Origin: an uncultured Amylibacter sp.
GTDB taxonomy: Bacteria; Pseudomonadota; Alphaproteobacteria; Rhodobacterales; Rhodobacteraceae
NCBI GenBank assembly: GCA_947497475.1
Contig: CANMGS010000002.1
Location: 496,001 to 560,000 of the forward strand
Reading direction: 5' to 3'
DNA length: 64,000 nt
Below the pieces are notes generated by a model, which searched no databases, was not told the origin of the DNA, and was given only the letters and a program-made list of their open reading frames with translations. Of the stretch, positions 54,582 through 63,686 are shown piece by piece. The translations under genes were made by a program, and so were the position numbers. Position 1 is the stretch's first letter, and each line of letters begins with the position of its first letter.

Positions 54582-55807
54582 CAGTAACGGTATTAAACAC
54601 AGAAGGACGCTTGGCGCAGAATATAATCTATTTTTGCCGCGCTTTACGCCGTGCAGAGGTGCCTGTAGGTTCTGCACAAGTTAATGATGCGATCCGTGCT
54701 ATAAAAACTGTGGGATTTACAAAGCGCGAAGATTTTTTTGTGACATTGCAAGCCTGCATTATCACTAGAGTAGAACATATTCAGGTTTTCCAACAAGTTT
54801 TCAATATCTTCTGGCGTGATCCTGAAGTTTTGGAAAGTATGATTCAGAATATGCTACCAATGTTGCAAACGGTGGAAGAGCCCAAGAAACCTAAAGCGGC
54901 AGAAACACGTGCGGCTGATGCTGTTGCTGGTGGGCAAGATCAAGATATTCCAAGACAAATAGAAGATGAACTGACTTTGGATGCGCAATTTACGATTTCG
55001 CAGAACGAACGCTTGAATTCGATGGATTTCGAACAGATGACAAATGCTGAGATTAAAGAAGCTCAAAAGGCTATTGCGAATATGCATTTGGAAACGCCAA
55101 AGCAAGCTTCTCGGCGGTTTATGGCAGCATCACATGGTGTAAAGATAGATGCGCGTGCTGTTTTGCGTGAGGCGAGACGTACAGGTGGTGAGGTTTTAAA
55201 ACTCCCAAAGCGTAAACCACGTCCTAAAGTGCCAAATTTGGTGATTTTGACTGATATATCGGGCTCTATGTCTACATATTCGCGTATGATGATGCATTTC
55301 ATCCACTCTATGGCGCTCAAGCAAGGGCAAGATTGGGCACAAGTTCACGCTTTTACTTTTGGCACAAGGCTGTCGAATATTACCAAGTCTTTAAATAAGA
55401 AAGATCCTGATGCAGCTTTAAAAGCTGTGGGGCAAGATGTGCAAGATTGGGATGGTGGTACCAAAATTGGCGAAAGTTTACAGAATTTTAACAAAGATTG
55501 GTCGCGTCGTGTTCTTGGAACGAATGCCGTAGTTTTAATTGTAACGGATGGTTTGGAACGTGGAGAGGCAGATGTGCTTAAGGCGCAGATGTCACGGTTG
55601 AGATTGTCGTGCCGTCATTTGATCTGGTTAAACCCATTACTTCGTTATGATCAATTTGAACCACACGCGAAAGGTATCCGCACGATGTTGCCTTTTGTGG
55701 ATGAGTTTGTTGCTTGTCACAGCTTAAATTCTATGCGGGAATTAACGGATATCTTATCAGATGCGAAACAAACAAGACTTAAGCAAAGAATGATGGCTGC
55801 ACTATGA
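54578..55807 (+). CDS. coxE: VWA-domain protein CoxE
   Basis: 409 residues. The N-terminal half is helical with a charged middle part; the C-terminal half is a von Willebrand A domain with the MIDAS motif DISGS at residues 226-230 (ILTDISGSM) and TDGLERGEADVL later. CoxE partners the MoxR ATPase CoxD in enzyme maturation. It overlaps both neighbours by 4 bases, so the maturation genes are translationally coupled. Confidence 0.9.
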   Translation: MTVTVLNTEGRLAQNIIYFCRALRRAEVPVGSAQVNDAIRAIKTVGFTKREDFFVTLQACIITRVEHIQVFQQVFNIFWRDPEVLESMIQNMLPMLQTVEEPKKPKAAETRAADAVAGGQDQDIPRQIEDELTLDAQFTISQNERLNSMDFEQMTNAEIKEAQKAIANMHLETPKQASRRFMAASHGVKIDARAVLREARRTGGEVLKLPKRKPRPKVPNLVILTDISGSMSTYSRMMMHFIHSMALKQGQDWAQVHAFTFGTRLSNITKSLNKKDPDAALKAVGQDVQDWDGGTKIGESLQNFNKDWSRRVLGTNAVVLIVTDGLERGEADVLKAQMSRLRLSCRHLIWLNPLLRYDQFEPHAKGIRTMLPFVDEFVACHSLNSMRELTDILSDAKQTRLKQRMMAAL

Positions 55808-56760
55808 CAATTTCAAACCATATGCCAACTGTTGTACAGTCTTTTATTGTAGCAGGTCAGGGCGCTGCTTTGGCGACTGTTATTTCAACGTGGGGATCAG
55901 CGCCACGACGTGTTGGATCGCAATTGGCAATAGCTGCGGATGGGACGTTTCAAGGATCAGTTTCTGGTGGTTGTGTAGAAGGAGCCGTTATTTTAGAAGC
56001 TCAGGCGGCAATTGAGGATGGTCAGTGCCGCATTCTGGAATATGGTGTGACCGATGAAGATGCTTTTGCTGTTGGTTTGGCCTGTGGCGGGGATATCAAA
56101 ATCCTCGTAGAGCCTATTGGTGTTGGGAATGGGCCTGATATTGCATTAATTGACCAAGTAGTTGAGGCGCATAAAACCCGTAAATCTATGAGTATCAATA
56201 TAAACCTATCAGATTGGTCGCGTGAGGTGTTCAATCTATCTAAGCCGATGGGCATAGCTGACGGGTGTTTTGTACAATCTTATGACCCCAATCTGCGTAT
56301 GATTGTCATTGGTGCGGTTCATATTACGCAAAGCCTTTCTTTTATGGCCAAAATGGCTGGCTATGACGTTTATCTGATTGATCCGCGCGAAAGTTTTGCA
56401 AGTGCCGAACGGTTTCCAGATGATACCTTTATAGACGCTTGGCCTGATGAGGCATTAGAGCAAATTGGCCTAGACGCTCAATGTGCTGTGATTACACTTA
56501 GCCATGATCCCAAAATTGATACGCCAGCATTGGTGGCTGCTTTACGATCAGATGCGTTTTATATCGGATCGCTTGGATCAAAAAAAACACATGCAAAACG
56601 GGTTAAGCAATTGGAAAATGAGGGTTTTGATATGGATGATATTATCAGAATTCATGGGCCAATTGGGCTTGATATTGGATCAAAGATTCCAGCAGAGATT
56701 GCCATTTCAATAATGGCAGAAGTTACAGAGCGTCTGCGAAAGCCAGAGACGCGCCCATGA
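55804..56760 (+). CDS. coxF: XdhC/CoxF-family maturation factor
   Basis: 318 residues. XdhC-type features: STWGSAPRRVGSQLAIAADGTFQGSVSGGCVEGAV at the N-terminus (about 28-62), a Rossmann domain near 165-270, and YIGSLGSKKTHAKRV toward the end. XdhC proteins bind molybdenum cofactor, help its sulfuration and insertion into Mo hydroxylases, and here serve the CoxSLM enzyme and perhaps IorAB. Overlaps on both sides by 4 bases. Confidence 0.9.
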   Translation: MTISNHMPTVVQSFIVAGQGAALATVISTWGSAPRRVGSQLAIAADGTFQGSVSGGCVEGAVILEAQAAIEDGQCRILEYGVTDEDAFAVGLACGGDIKILVEPIGVGNGPDIALIDQVVEAHKTRKSMSININLSDWSREVFNLSKPMGIADGCFVQSYDPNLRMIVIGAVHITQSLSFMAKMAGYDVYLIDPRESFASAERFPDDTFIDAWPDEALEQIGLDAQCAVITLSHDPKIDTPALVAALRSDAFYIGSLGSKKTHAKRVKQLENEGFDMDDIIRIHGPIGLDIGSKIPAEIAISIMAEVTERLRKPETRP

Positions 56761-58355
56761 AATTCCAATCCGTAGATTTAGCACAAGCAGTGGGTCATAT
56801 TTTGGCCCATTCCATCAAAGTGACCGATGGCGTTTTGAAAAAGGGTAACGTGCTTACGGATGTGGACATCGCGGCCTTATCTAAGGCAGGGCAAAACTTT
56901 GCTACTGTAGCAATGCTTGAAAAAGGCGATATTGCTGAAAACGAAGCCGTTCAAAGATTGGCCGATGCTTTTACAGGCGCCCACATGCGAATAACGCCCC
57001 CAGTGGCTGGACGCATTAATCTGATTGCTGAATGTGACGGTATTCTATCTTTGTGCCCTAAAACGATTGATGCTTTTAATACTGTTGATGAGGCGATCAC
57101 AATCGCGACCTTGCCAAATTATGCCCGCGTGCGCGAAGGTATGTTATTGGCTACATTGAAGATTATTCCTTATGCAGTCCACGATGATTTATTAAAAAAT
57201 GCTACCAGTATAATTGATAGTAAAACTGTTGAAGTTCATAGGTTTAAAGAGCGAAGTTGCGATGTTATTTTAACGAAAACGAGTGAGTTAAAACCATCTT
57301 TATTAACCAAGGCTGAAAGGGTCATCAAGACGCGCGTCAGTCCTTTGGGGTTGCATGTTGAAACGTGTAATATCGTTGAACATACAGAAGCTGCTGTGTC
57401 TAACGCGCTTCAGAATGCTAAAAGTGACATGGTGTTGATTTTAGGGGCATCAGCAACCTCAGATCGTCGTGATGTGGTACCTGCGGGTGTGATAGCGGCA
57501 GGAGGAAGTGTTACACGGTTTGGTATGCCCGTTGATCCAGGTAATTTACTGGTTCTTGCAAAGCATGACGACCGCCCAGTTGTTGGTTTGCCAGGATGTG
57601 CGCGTTCACCTGCGATCAATGGCGTGGATTGGGTCATAGAACGTTTATGTGCGGGTTTACCTATTGAAAATGATGAGATTGCGAAGATGGGTGTAGGTGG
57701 TTTATTGAAAGAAATCCCAGATCGTATACAGCCGCGTTTGCAAAAATCAGAACCAAGTTCTGGGGCAACGGTTATTATGCTTGCGGCAGGGCGATCAAGG
57801 CGCATGTATGGTGATGATAAATTGCTACGCAATGTCTACGGCATTCCATTATTGCGCCATTGTGTGCAAACCGCCTTGGCATCTGATGCAAAAGAGTGTG
57901 TTGTTGTAATTGGTAAGGATGCAGACAAGCATCGTAAGGCTCTTGATGGTTTGCCTGTTAAAATTGTTGAAGCGGCTGATGCCGATTTAGGAATGTCTGC
58001 GTCTTTAAGGGCAGGGATATTAGCATTAGATCATACACCAGAGAGTGTTCTTGTTGCTTTTTCTGATATGCCAGACCTTTCAAAGTATCACTTCAATACA
58101 TTGATAACTAAATGTAATTCCATAGGTGGGAAACCAATAATGTGCCCCGTTACACAGAATGGATCACGTGGTCATCCTGTTTTATTTGACGCTGCATATC
58201 TTGAGAATTTAACGGCGTTAGAGGGGGATGTTGGCGCTAAATCCATACTAAAATCCGTTCCTGATGCTGTGCACGAAGTCCAAATGGATGATAGTGTTAT
58301 TTTGGATTTAGATACGCCAGAAGCGTGGGCTGCTTGGGAAGCCAAACAACCCTAG
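56757..58355 (+). CDS. Fused molybdopterin-binding / MobA-like nucleotidyltransferase
   Basis: 532 residues. Residues 1 to about 330 match the molybdopterin-binding (MoeA/MoaB-like) fold: LILGASATSDRRDVVPAGVIAAGGSVTRFGMPVDPGN and VVGLPGCARSPAINGVDW. Residues about 335-532 form a MobA/MocA-like NTP transferase: VIMLAAGRSRRMYGDDKLL, VLVAFSDMPDLSKYHFN and GSRGHPVLFDAAYLENL. Such fusions probably insert molybdenum and add a nucleotide (CMP as in MocA, typical for Mo hydroxylases). It is the last gene of the cox operon, overlapping coxF by 4 bases, and would make the cytosine dinucleotide cofactor for both hydroxylases. Confidence 0.82.
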   Translation: MKFQSVDLAQAVGHILAHSIKVTDGVLKKGNVLTDVDIAALSKAGQNFATVAMLEKGDIAENEAVQRLADAFTGAHMRITPPVAGRINLIAECDGILSLCPKTIDAFNTVDEAITIATLPNYARVREGMLLATLKIIPYAVHDDLLKNATSIIDSKTVEVHRFKERSCDVILTKTSELKPSLLTKAERVIKTRVSPLGLHVETCNIVEHTEAAVSNALQNAKSDMVLILGASATSDRRDVVPAGVIAAGGSVTRFGMPVDPGNLLVLAKHDDRPVVGLPGCARSPAINGVDWVIERLCAGLPIENDEIAKMGVGGLLKEIPDRIQPRLQKSEPSSGATVIMLAAGRSRRMYGDDKLLRNVYGIPLLRHCVQTALASDAKECVVVIGKDADKHRKALDGLPVKIVEAADADLGMSASLRAGILALDHTPESVLVAFSDMPDLSKYHFNTLITKCNSIGGKPIMCPVTQNGSRGHPVLFDAAYLENLTALEGDVGAKSILKSVPDAVHEVQMDDSVILDLDTPEAWAAWEAKQP

Positions 58356-58360
58356 AGGTG

Positions 58361-59338
58361 TTAATTACCAGCGATTTGCTTGGCTTTTTCCACCAATACT
58401 TCGGCTTGGCGAATAGATGCATAGTCAATTAAACGACCATCCAAAGACACAGCGCCTTTGCCTTCGGCAGCAGCTTGCGCCATTGCTTCAAGGATGCGGT
58501 TGGCTTTTTCTACTTCTGCGGCTGAAGGGCTCATTACTTCATTCGCTAATGCGATTTGGCTTGGGTGAATGGCCCATTTGCCTTCGCAACCCAGAACGGC
58601 GGCGCGTTTTGCAGCGGCTGTATAACCATCTGGGTCAGAGAAATCACCGAATGGGCCGTCTACTGGGCGCAGACCATTTGCACGTGCTGCAACAACCATA
58701 CGGGCCAAAGCATAATGCCACATATCGCCCCAATGTACATCACGGGAACCATCGGCAGCAGGGTCTGTTAGAACGGAATAATCAGGGTTCACACCACCGA
58801 TCACAGTTGTACGTGCACGCGTGCTTGCAGCGTAGTCTGCAACACCAAAATGAAGGCTTTCATTACGCTTAGACGCGCTTGCGATTTCATGTACGTTTTG
58901 CATGCCCAAAGCGGTCTCAATTATATGTTCAAAACCGATGCGTTTTTTGTAGCCTTTTGCGTCTTCAATTTGGGTCACTAGCATGTCGATTGCATAGACA
59001 TCAGAAGCAGTGCCAACTTTGGGTATCATGATCAAATCTAGACGCTCACCAGCTTGCTCTACAATGTCTACAACATCGCGGTACATATAATGTGTGTCCA
59101 ATCCATTGATGCGGATCGACATAGATTTGTTGCCCCAGTCGATATCGTTCAAGCCTTCAATAATGTTCTTACGGGCTTGTTCTTTGTCATCAGGAGCGAC
59201 TGCATCTTCAAGGTCTAAAAAGATAACATCAACGTCAGATTTTGCAGCCTTTTCAAACATTTGTGGTTGGCTACCAGGTACTGCAAGCTCACTTCTATTT
59301 AGGCGTGCTGTTGCTGGTTCGATTGTGTAAAAGCTCAT
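58361..59338 (-). CDS. mcl: L-malyl-CoA lyase (serine-cycle type)
   Basis: 325 residues of the HpcH/HpaI aldolase superfamily. Motifs are DVIFLDLEDAVAPDDKEQARKNI, SIRINGLDTHYMYRDVVDIVE, MIPKVGTASDVYAID, IGFEHIIETALGM, VADYAASTRARTTVIGG, VDGPFGDFSDPDGY and GKWAIHPSQIALANEV. From memory it is closer to methylotroph MclA than to Rhodobacter Mcl1 (YAASTRA in place of FAASMGM). It cleaves L-malyl-CoA to acetyl-CoA and glyoxylate. The substrate-forming enzyme, malate thiokinase, is encoded at 61590-63666. It converges with the cox operon, with a 5-base gap. Confidence 0.9.
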   Translation of the reverse strand: MSFYTIEPATARLNRSELAVPGSQPQMFEKAAKSDVDVIFLDLEDAVAPDDKEQARKNIIEGLNDIDWGNKSMSIRINGLDTHYMYRDVVDIVEQAGERLDLIMIPKVGTASDVYAIDMLVTQIEDAKGYKKRIGFEHIIETALGMQNVHEIASASKRNESLHFGVADYAASTRARTTVIGGVNPDYSVLTDPAADGSRDVHWGDMWHYALARMVVAARANGLRPVDGPFGDFSDPDGYTAAAKRAAVLGCEGKWAIHPSQIALANEVMSPSAAEVEKANRILEAMAQAAAEGKGAVSLDGRLIDYASIRQAEVLVEKAKQIAGN

Positions 59339-59439
59339 TAAAAAATATCCCTTCAGATTATAGCTTCCGTCAGGGAATGGATTGAAATCCGAAAAATGGG
59401 GATTCTGTCAACGATGTTGAGCTGCGACGTTTTCGCACG

Positions 59440-60108
59440 TCACCCAGAACGTAATTCTGTACCTGCTGCTGGTCCTTTGGATTGATCTAAACGTCTGGAA
59501 TAATAAAATGCGATGGCTTGTGAACGGTTTTTTACTTCCAATTTCTCATATAAATTTGAGAGGTGAAATTTGACCGTATTGATTGAAATTTCAAAGTGTG
59601 TAGCAAGTTCCTTATTTGACATACCATCAGCTAAAGATTGAAGCATCGTTCGTTCGCGTTTGGTGAGTGAGAATAATGGGTCAGCCTGTAATTCCCGGAT
59701 ATCTAAAAACGGGAATACCATTTTACCTGCGGCAACGGATGTACAGGTGTCCAATAATTCTTCAACAGTTTGACTCTTGTCGCAATACCCAGCGGCGCCA
59801 GCGGCGAGCGCGCGACGAGGCACATCTTGTGAGTTGTTTTGAGAATAGACCAATAATTTTGGTGCACTAGGGTGATCTCGTAAAATTTCGATAATTTTTT
59901 CACCACCTAATTGTGGTAAGTTCCAACATATGATGCCCAAATCTACAGGTACACGCATTACGGTGGAGATGAAATTTTCGGCATTCACAACGGTTGATAT
60001 CAATGAGAATCGCGGATCAGCAGCGAATTTTTCTGACATGGCAGATAAAATTAGTGGATTCGGGTCCGCTAAAACGATTTGGATTGGGTTTGATTTACCT
60101 ATGGTCAT
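59440..60108 (-). CDS. NarL/LuxR-type regulator with degenerate receiver
   Basis: 222 residues from the ATG at 60108 (MTIGKSNPIQIVLADPNPL), with AGGAG about 10 bases upstream. Receiver-like domain 8-125 and LuxR-type HTH about 150-215 (LTKRERTMLQSLADGMSNKELATHFEISINTVKFHLSNLYEKL). The phosphoacceptor is replaced: Cys61 stands in GIICWNLPQLGG where LLDWNLPGMDG is expected. Of the acidic pair only Asp15 is left (ADPNP); Lys111 is kept. It should not be switched by ordinary Asp phosphorylation. Placed between mcl and the divergent aminotransferase-mtk genes, it probably controls this module. Confidence 0.85.
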   Translation of the reverse strand: MTIGKSNPIQIVLADPNPLILSAMSEKFAADPRFSLISTVVNAENFISTVMRVPVDLGIICWNLPQLGGEKIIEILRDHPSAPKLLVYSQNNSQDVPRRALAAGAAGYCDKSQTVEELLDTCTSVAAGKMVFPFLDIRELQADPLFSLTKRERTMLQSLADGMSNKELATHFEISINTVKFHLSNLYEKLEVKNRSQAIAFYYSRRLDQSKGPAAGTELRSG

Positions 60109-60159
60109 GTAATGCGACTCCTTGCTGATGGAAGGCGACAAAACCTACCCATTTTTACA

Positions 60160-60213
60160 GTATATCTTCGTATACATTAAAAAATCAACTCAAAAGTATA
60201 GTTTTTAAACTAT
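60160..60213. promoter_or_regulatory. Operator candidates between the regulator and the aminotransferase gene
   Basis: Two inverted repeats lie in the 221-base divergent region: GTATA-N6-TATAC (60160-60175) and ATAGTTT-TT-AAACTAT (60198-60213). Both are AT-rich and of the size bound by LuxR-type dimers. Either could be the site of the neighbouring regulator; AT-rich palindromes can also arise by chance. Confidence 0.4.
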
Positions 60214-60329
60214 CCTATTAGGCTTACTATTACGGTAGTTAGGAAGGTTGTGGAAATACCATTACTTTGGTCAATTTGCGCGTAACTGATCAACCTAGCC
60301 TTAGGGCTCACCACAGAAAGCGCATTTCT

Positions 60330-61577
60330 ATGACTACGAACTCAATTTTTCCACAGCTTGAAATCCCAGACACACTTGCTGCAGGTCCTGGACCAGGCAA
60401 CACAGATGCGCGCGTCCTGCAAGCTTTTGCAAGCGCTGGTATGGCAGATCACATGCAACCAGATGTTTTGCGCGGGATGGTTGAATGTAAATTCATGCTT
60501 CGCAGCCTATTTGGTACCAATAACACATACACATTTGGTGTCGCTGGTACAGGTTGGAGTGGTTTGGATTGTATGTTCAGTGCTGTGATGCCTGGTGATA
60601 CTGTTGTCGCTTTCGCAAACGGCACATTTTCTGGTATTGATGCTCTAACATTGAATATGAAAGCTGCAACGGCTGAAGAGTTAGCTGCAGACAACCTAAA
60701 TCCAAAAGCTGCAAGTGTTGTTGTCATTGATGTTCCACATGGCCAGTCTGTAACAGGCGCGATGGTCGAAGCTGCTTTGGCTGAGCACAAACCAAAATGG
60801 GCATTTATGGCGCATTGGGAAACGGGTTCTGGTCGTATCAATGACATTCAGGGCTTTTCTGATGCTTGTGTGCGCCACGGTGCTATGGGGTTAATTGATG
60901 CCGTTTCATCTTTGGGTGTGGAAAACTTTGCGATTGATGATTTCCCAGGTGTGGCTGGTTGGGCATCTTGCCCGCAAAAAGGTGTTTTATGTTTGCCGCT
61001 GACTTATGCGCCAGTGAGTTTCACAGATCAGTATATTGAAACACTAAAAGCATCAGGTTGCCGCACATTCGTACATCACCCAATCATGGAGGCCCGGCAT
61101 TGGGGTATCGTTGAAGGTGAAGATGTAGAGAAGGGTACATACCACCGTACACACTCTGGTTATGCTGTTGCAGCTTTCCACGAAGCTTTACGTATCACTT
61201 TGCAAGAAGGCTTGGCAAAACGCGCTGCAAACTATGTCTACCACGAAGCTGCATTGAGTGAAGCCGTGACAGCAATGGGCTGTGAAGTGACGTCAAACAT
61301 GACCAGCCTTGTTGTATTGAACTTGCCAGAGAGCATGGCAGGCCGTGAAATGGAACTTGTTCAAGCATGTCGCGCAGAAGGTTTTGGTATTTGGCCAACA
61401 CTATCAGCGCCTGTTCAAGTTCGTATTGGTATTTTGAATCAGCTTACACGCGCATCAATCACAGACATTGTGAACCGTTACGCAGAAGCCATGAATAAAA
61501 TGGGTGCTGATTTGGATTTAACCGCAGTGAATGAACGTTTGGATACATATTATTCAAAATCTTTAGCTGCAGAATAA
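60330..61577 (+). CDS. Class V aminotransferase, serine/aspartate-glyoxylate type by context
   Basis: 415 residues, PLP fold type I class V. The likely PLP lysine is Lys217 (SCPQKGVL) and the pyridine-binding Asp is Asp190 (LIDAVSSLG). The GPGPGN start and WETGSGRIND segment match the class loosely, while the usual SGSQKGLMLPPG and HNETSTG of methylotroph SgaA are changed. In front of mtkAB and a hydroxypyruvate reductase gene it would fill the serine-glyoxylate aminotransferase slot (serine plus glyoxylate to hydroxypyruvate plus glycine), but another amino donor such as alanine or aspartate is possible. The start at 60330 is the first ATG. Confidence 0.78.
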   Translation: MTTNSIFPQLEIPDTLAAGPGPGNTDARVLQAFASAGMADHMQPDVLRGMVECKFMLRSLFGTNNTYTFGVAGTGWSGLDCMFSAVMPGDTVVAFANGTFSGIDALTLNMKAATAEELAADNLNPKAASVVVIDVPHGQSVTGAMVEAALAEHKPKWAFMAHWETGSGRINDIQGFSDACVRHGAMGLIDAVSSLGVENFAIDDFPGVAGWASCPQKGVLCLPLTYAPVSFTDQYIETLKASGCRTFVHHPIMEARHWGIVEGEDVEKGTYHRTHSGYAVAAFHEALRITLQEGLAKRAANYVYHEAALSEAVTAMGCEVTSNMTSLVVLNLPESMAGREMELVQACRAEGFGIWPTLSAPVQVRIGILNQLTRASITDIVNRYAEAMNKMGADLDLTAVNERLDTYYSKSLAAE

Positions 61578-61589
61578 GGAAAGACTTTA

Positions 61590-62786
61590 ATGGATATTCA
61601 TGAATATCAGGCAAAAGAAATTTTAAAAGACTTTGGCGTGACTGTCCCTGCGGGTGGTTTGGCCTATAGCCCAGAACAGGCTGCATATCGTGCCCGCGAA
61701 ATGGGCGGCGACAAGTGGATCGTCAAAGCGCAGGTTCATGCTGGTGGTCGCGGTAAAGCGGGCGGCGTGAAAGTTTGCTCTAATGATGTTGAAATCCAAG
61801 AAGCGGCTGCCTCTATGTTAGGTAAAAAATTGGTCACACACCAAACTGGTCCAGAGGGTAAAGGTGTTTACCGTCTATATGTCGAAGCTGGTGTTCCGAT
61901 TGACCGTGAAATCTATCTTGGTTTTGTTTTGGATCGTACTTCCCAACGCATCATGATTGTTGCCTCTTCTGAGGGCGGGATGGATATTGAGGAAATATCT
62001 GAAACGAAACCAGAATCTATTGTGCGTGCAACGATTGATCCTGCTGTTGGGTTGGTTGAATTCCAAGCGCGCGAGATTGCCTTCAAACTTGGTATCGAGC
62101 CAGCTTTGACGCAGCATATGGTGCGTACTTTGATGGGCTGTTTCCGGGCATTCCGTGATCGTGATGCGACTATGGTTGAGATTAACCCATTGGTGGTAAC
62201 AACGGATAACCGAGTTATCGCTTTGGATGCCAAAATGACATTCGATGATAATGCATTGTTCCGCCATCCACAGATTTCAGAATTGCGCGACAAAAGCCAA
62301 GAAGATCCACGTGAAAGCCATGCTGCTGACCGTGGTCTAAGCTATGTAGGTTTGGACGGGAACATTGGCTGTATCGTAAATGGTGCTGGTCTTGCTATGG
62401 CGACAATGGATACGATTAAACTTTCTGGTGGTGAGCCAGCAAATTTCTTGGACATTGGTGGTGGTGCTACACCAGAACGTGTTGGTAAAGCGTTCCGTTT
62501 GGTGCGTTCTGACGCCAAAGTAGAAGCTATTCTTGTAAATATCTTTGCAGGTATCAACCGCTGTGACTGGGTTGCAGAAGGTGTGGTTCAAGCATTGCGC
62601 GATGAGCCAATCGATATCCCTGTAATCGTGCGTTTGTCAGGTACAAACGTTGAAGAAGGTCAAAAAATCCTTGCTGAAAGTGGCTTGCCGATTATCCGTG
62701 CATCCACATTGAAAGAAGCGGCTGACCGTGCGGTATCTGCATGGAAAGGCGATAAGGCAAATAAAGTAGAAGTAAAGGCCGTATAA
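61590..62786 (+). CDS. mtkA: Malate-CoA ligase (malate thiokinase) beta subunit
   Basis: 398 residues. Succinyl-CoA-synthetase-beta-like: [36 protein letters not shown] (ATP-grasp), EINPLVVT and the C-terminal [30 protein letters not shown] and [14 protein letters not shown]. From memory the sequence follows MtkA of methylotrophs. With mtkB, mcl and a hydroxypyruvate reductase gene nearby, malate is the expected substrate (malate plus CoA plus ATP to malyl-CoA). Good ribosome-binding site (AAGGA). 1 base before mtkB. Confidence 0.9.
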   Translation: MDIHEYQAKEILKDFGVTVPAGGLAYSPEQAAYRAREMGGDKWIVKAQVHAGGRGKAGGVKVCSNDVEIQEAAASMLGKKLVTHQTGPEGKGVYRLYVEAGVPIDREIYLGFVLDRTSQRIMIVASSEGGMDIEEISETKPESIVRATIDPAVGLVEFQAREIAFKLGIEPALTQHMVRTLMGCFRAFRDRDATMVEINPLVVTTDNRVIALDAKMTFDDNALFRHPQISELRDKSQEDPRESHAADRGLSYVGLDGNIGCIVNGAGLAMATMDTIKLSGGEPANFLDIGGGATPERVGKAFRLVRSDAKVEAILVNIFAGINRCDWVAEGVVQALRDEPIDIPVIVRLSGTNVEEGQKILAESGLPIIRASTLKEAADRAVSAWKGDKANKVEVKAV

Positions 62787-62787
62787 G

Positions 62788-63666
62788 ATGAGCATTTTAA
62801 TCAACGATGATACAAAAGTATTGGTTCAAGGTATCACAGGCCGTATGGCACAATTCCATGCTAAAGAGATGATGGATTACGGCACGAATGTTGTGGCTGG
62901 CGTGACACCTGGCAAAGGTGGCGAAGTTGTAGAAGGCGTTCCTGTCTTTAACACAGTAAAAGAAGCCGTTGAAGCAACAGGCGCAGAAGCAAGCCTTGTA
63001 TTTGTTCCTCCACCCTTTGCTGCAGATAGCATTATGGAAGCTGCGGACGCTGGTATCAAATACTGTGTGTGTATTACTGACGGTATTCCTGCCCAAGATA
63101 TGATGCGTGTTAAGCGTTATATGAAGCGGTACAAAGCCGAAAACCGCATGGTTCTAACAGGACCAAACTGCGCTGGTACAATTTCACCAGGCAAAGGTTT
63201 CTTAGGCATTATGCCGCCGCATATCTATAAAGAAGGTCCTGTAGGCATTGTTGGTCGTTCAGGTACACTTGGTTATGAAGCTGCATCACAGCTGAAAGAG
63301 CTTGGTATTGGTGTATCTACAAGTGTTGGCATCGGCGGTGACCCCATCAATGGTTCATCTTTTAAGGACATCCTTGAGCTTTTCGAAAATGACCCAAAGA
63401 CAGAAGTCATTGCTTTGATTGGTGAAATTGGCGGGCCACAAGAAGCTGAAGCAGCGGAGTATATTCGCGATCATATGAAGAAACCAGTTGTAGCATACAT
63501 CGCAGGTTTGACTGCACCAAAAGGCCGTACAATGGGCCATGCTGGTGCGATTATTTCTGCATTCGGTGAAAGTGCCAGTGAGAAGGTGGAAATCCTATCT
63601 GCTGCTGGTGTGACCGTTGCTGAACATCCGTCTGTAATTGGTGAGACTATTGCTAGCATAATGTAA
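62788..63666 (+). CDS. mtkB: Malate-CoA ligase (malate thiokinase) alpha subunit
   Basis: 292 residues. CoA-binding N-terminus (TKVLVQGITGRMAQFHAKEM), GPNCAGTISPGKGFLGIMP, GRSGTLGYEAASQL, and the phosphohistidine segment TMGHAGAI with His251. Same fold as the succinyl-CoA synthetase alpha subunit; malate use is inferred from mtkA and the malyl-CoA lyase. Forms the active heteromer with MtkA. Followed after 20 bases by the reductase gene. Confidence 0.9.
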   Translation: MSILINDDTKVLVQGITGRMAQFHAKEMMDYGTNVVAGVTPGKGGEVVEGVPVFNTVKEAVEATGAEASLVFVPPPFAADSIMEAADAGIKYCVCITDGIPAQDMMRVKRYMKRYKAENRMVLTGPNCAGTISPGKGFLGIMPPHIYKEGPVGIVGRSGTLGYEAASQLKELGIGVSTSVGIGGDPINGSSFKDILELFENDPKTEVIALIGEIGGPQEAEAAEYIRDHMKKPVVAYIAGLTAPKGRTMGHAGAIISAFGESASEKVEILSAAGVTVAEHPSVIGETIASIM

Positions 63667-63686
63667 TCTAGAAAGGGGATTGGAAC

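Noticed and set aside
61590-63666. sucCD (succinyl-CoA synthetase) as the name of the pair
   Set aside because: Sequence details and the neighbours mcl and hydroxypyruvate reductase favour malate thiokinase; sucCD would be expected beside sucAB or mdh.
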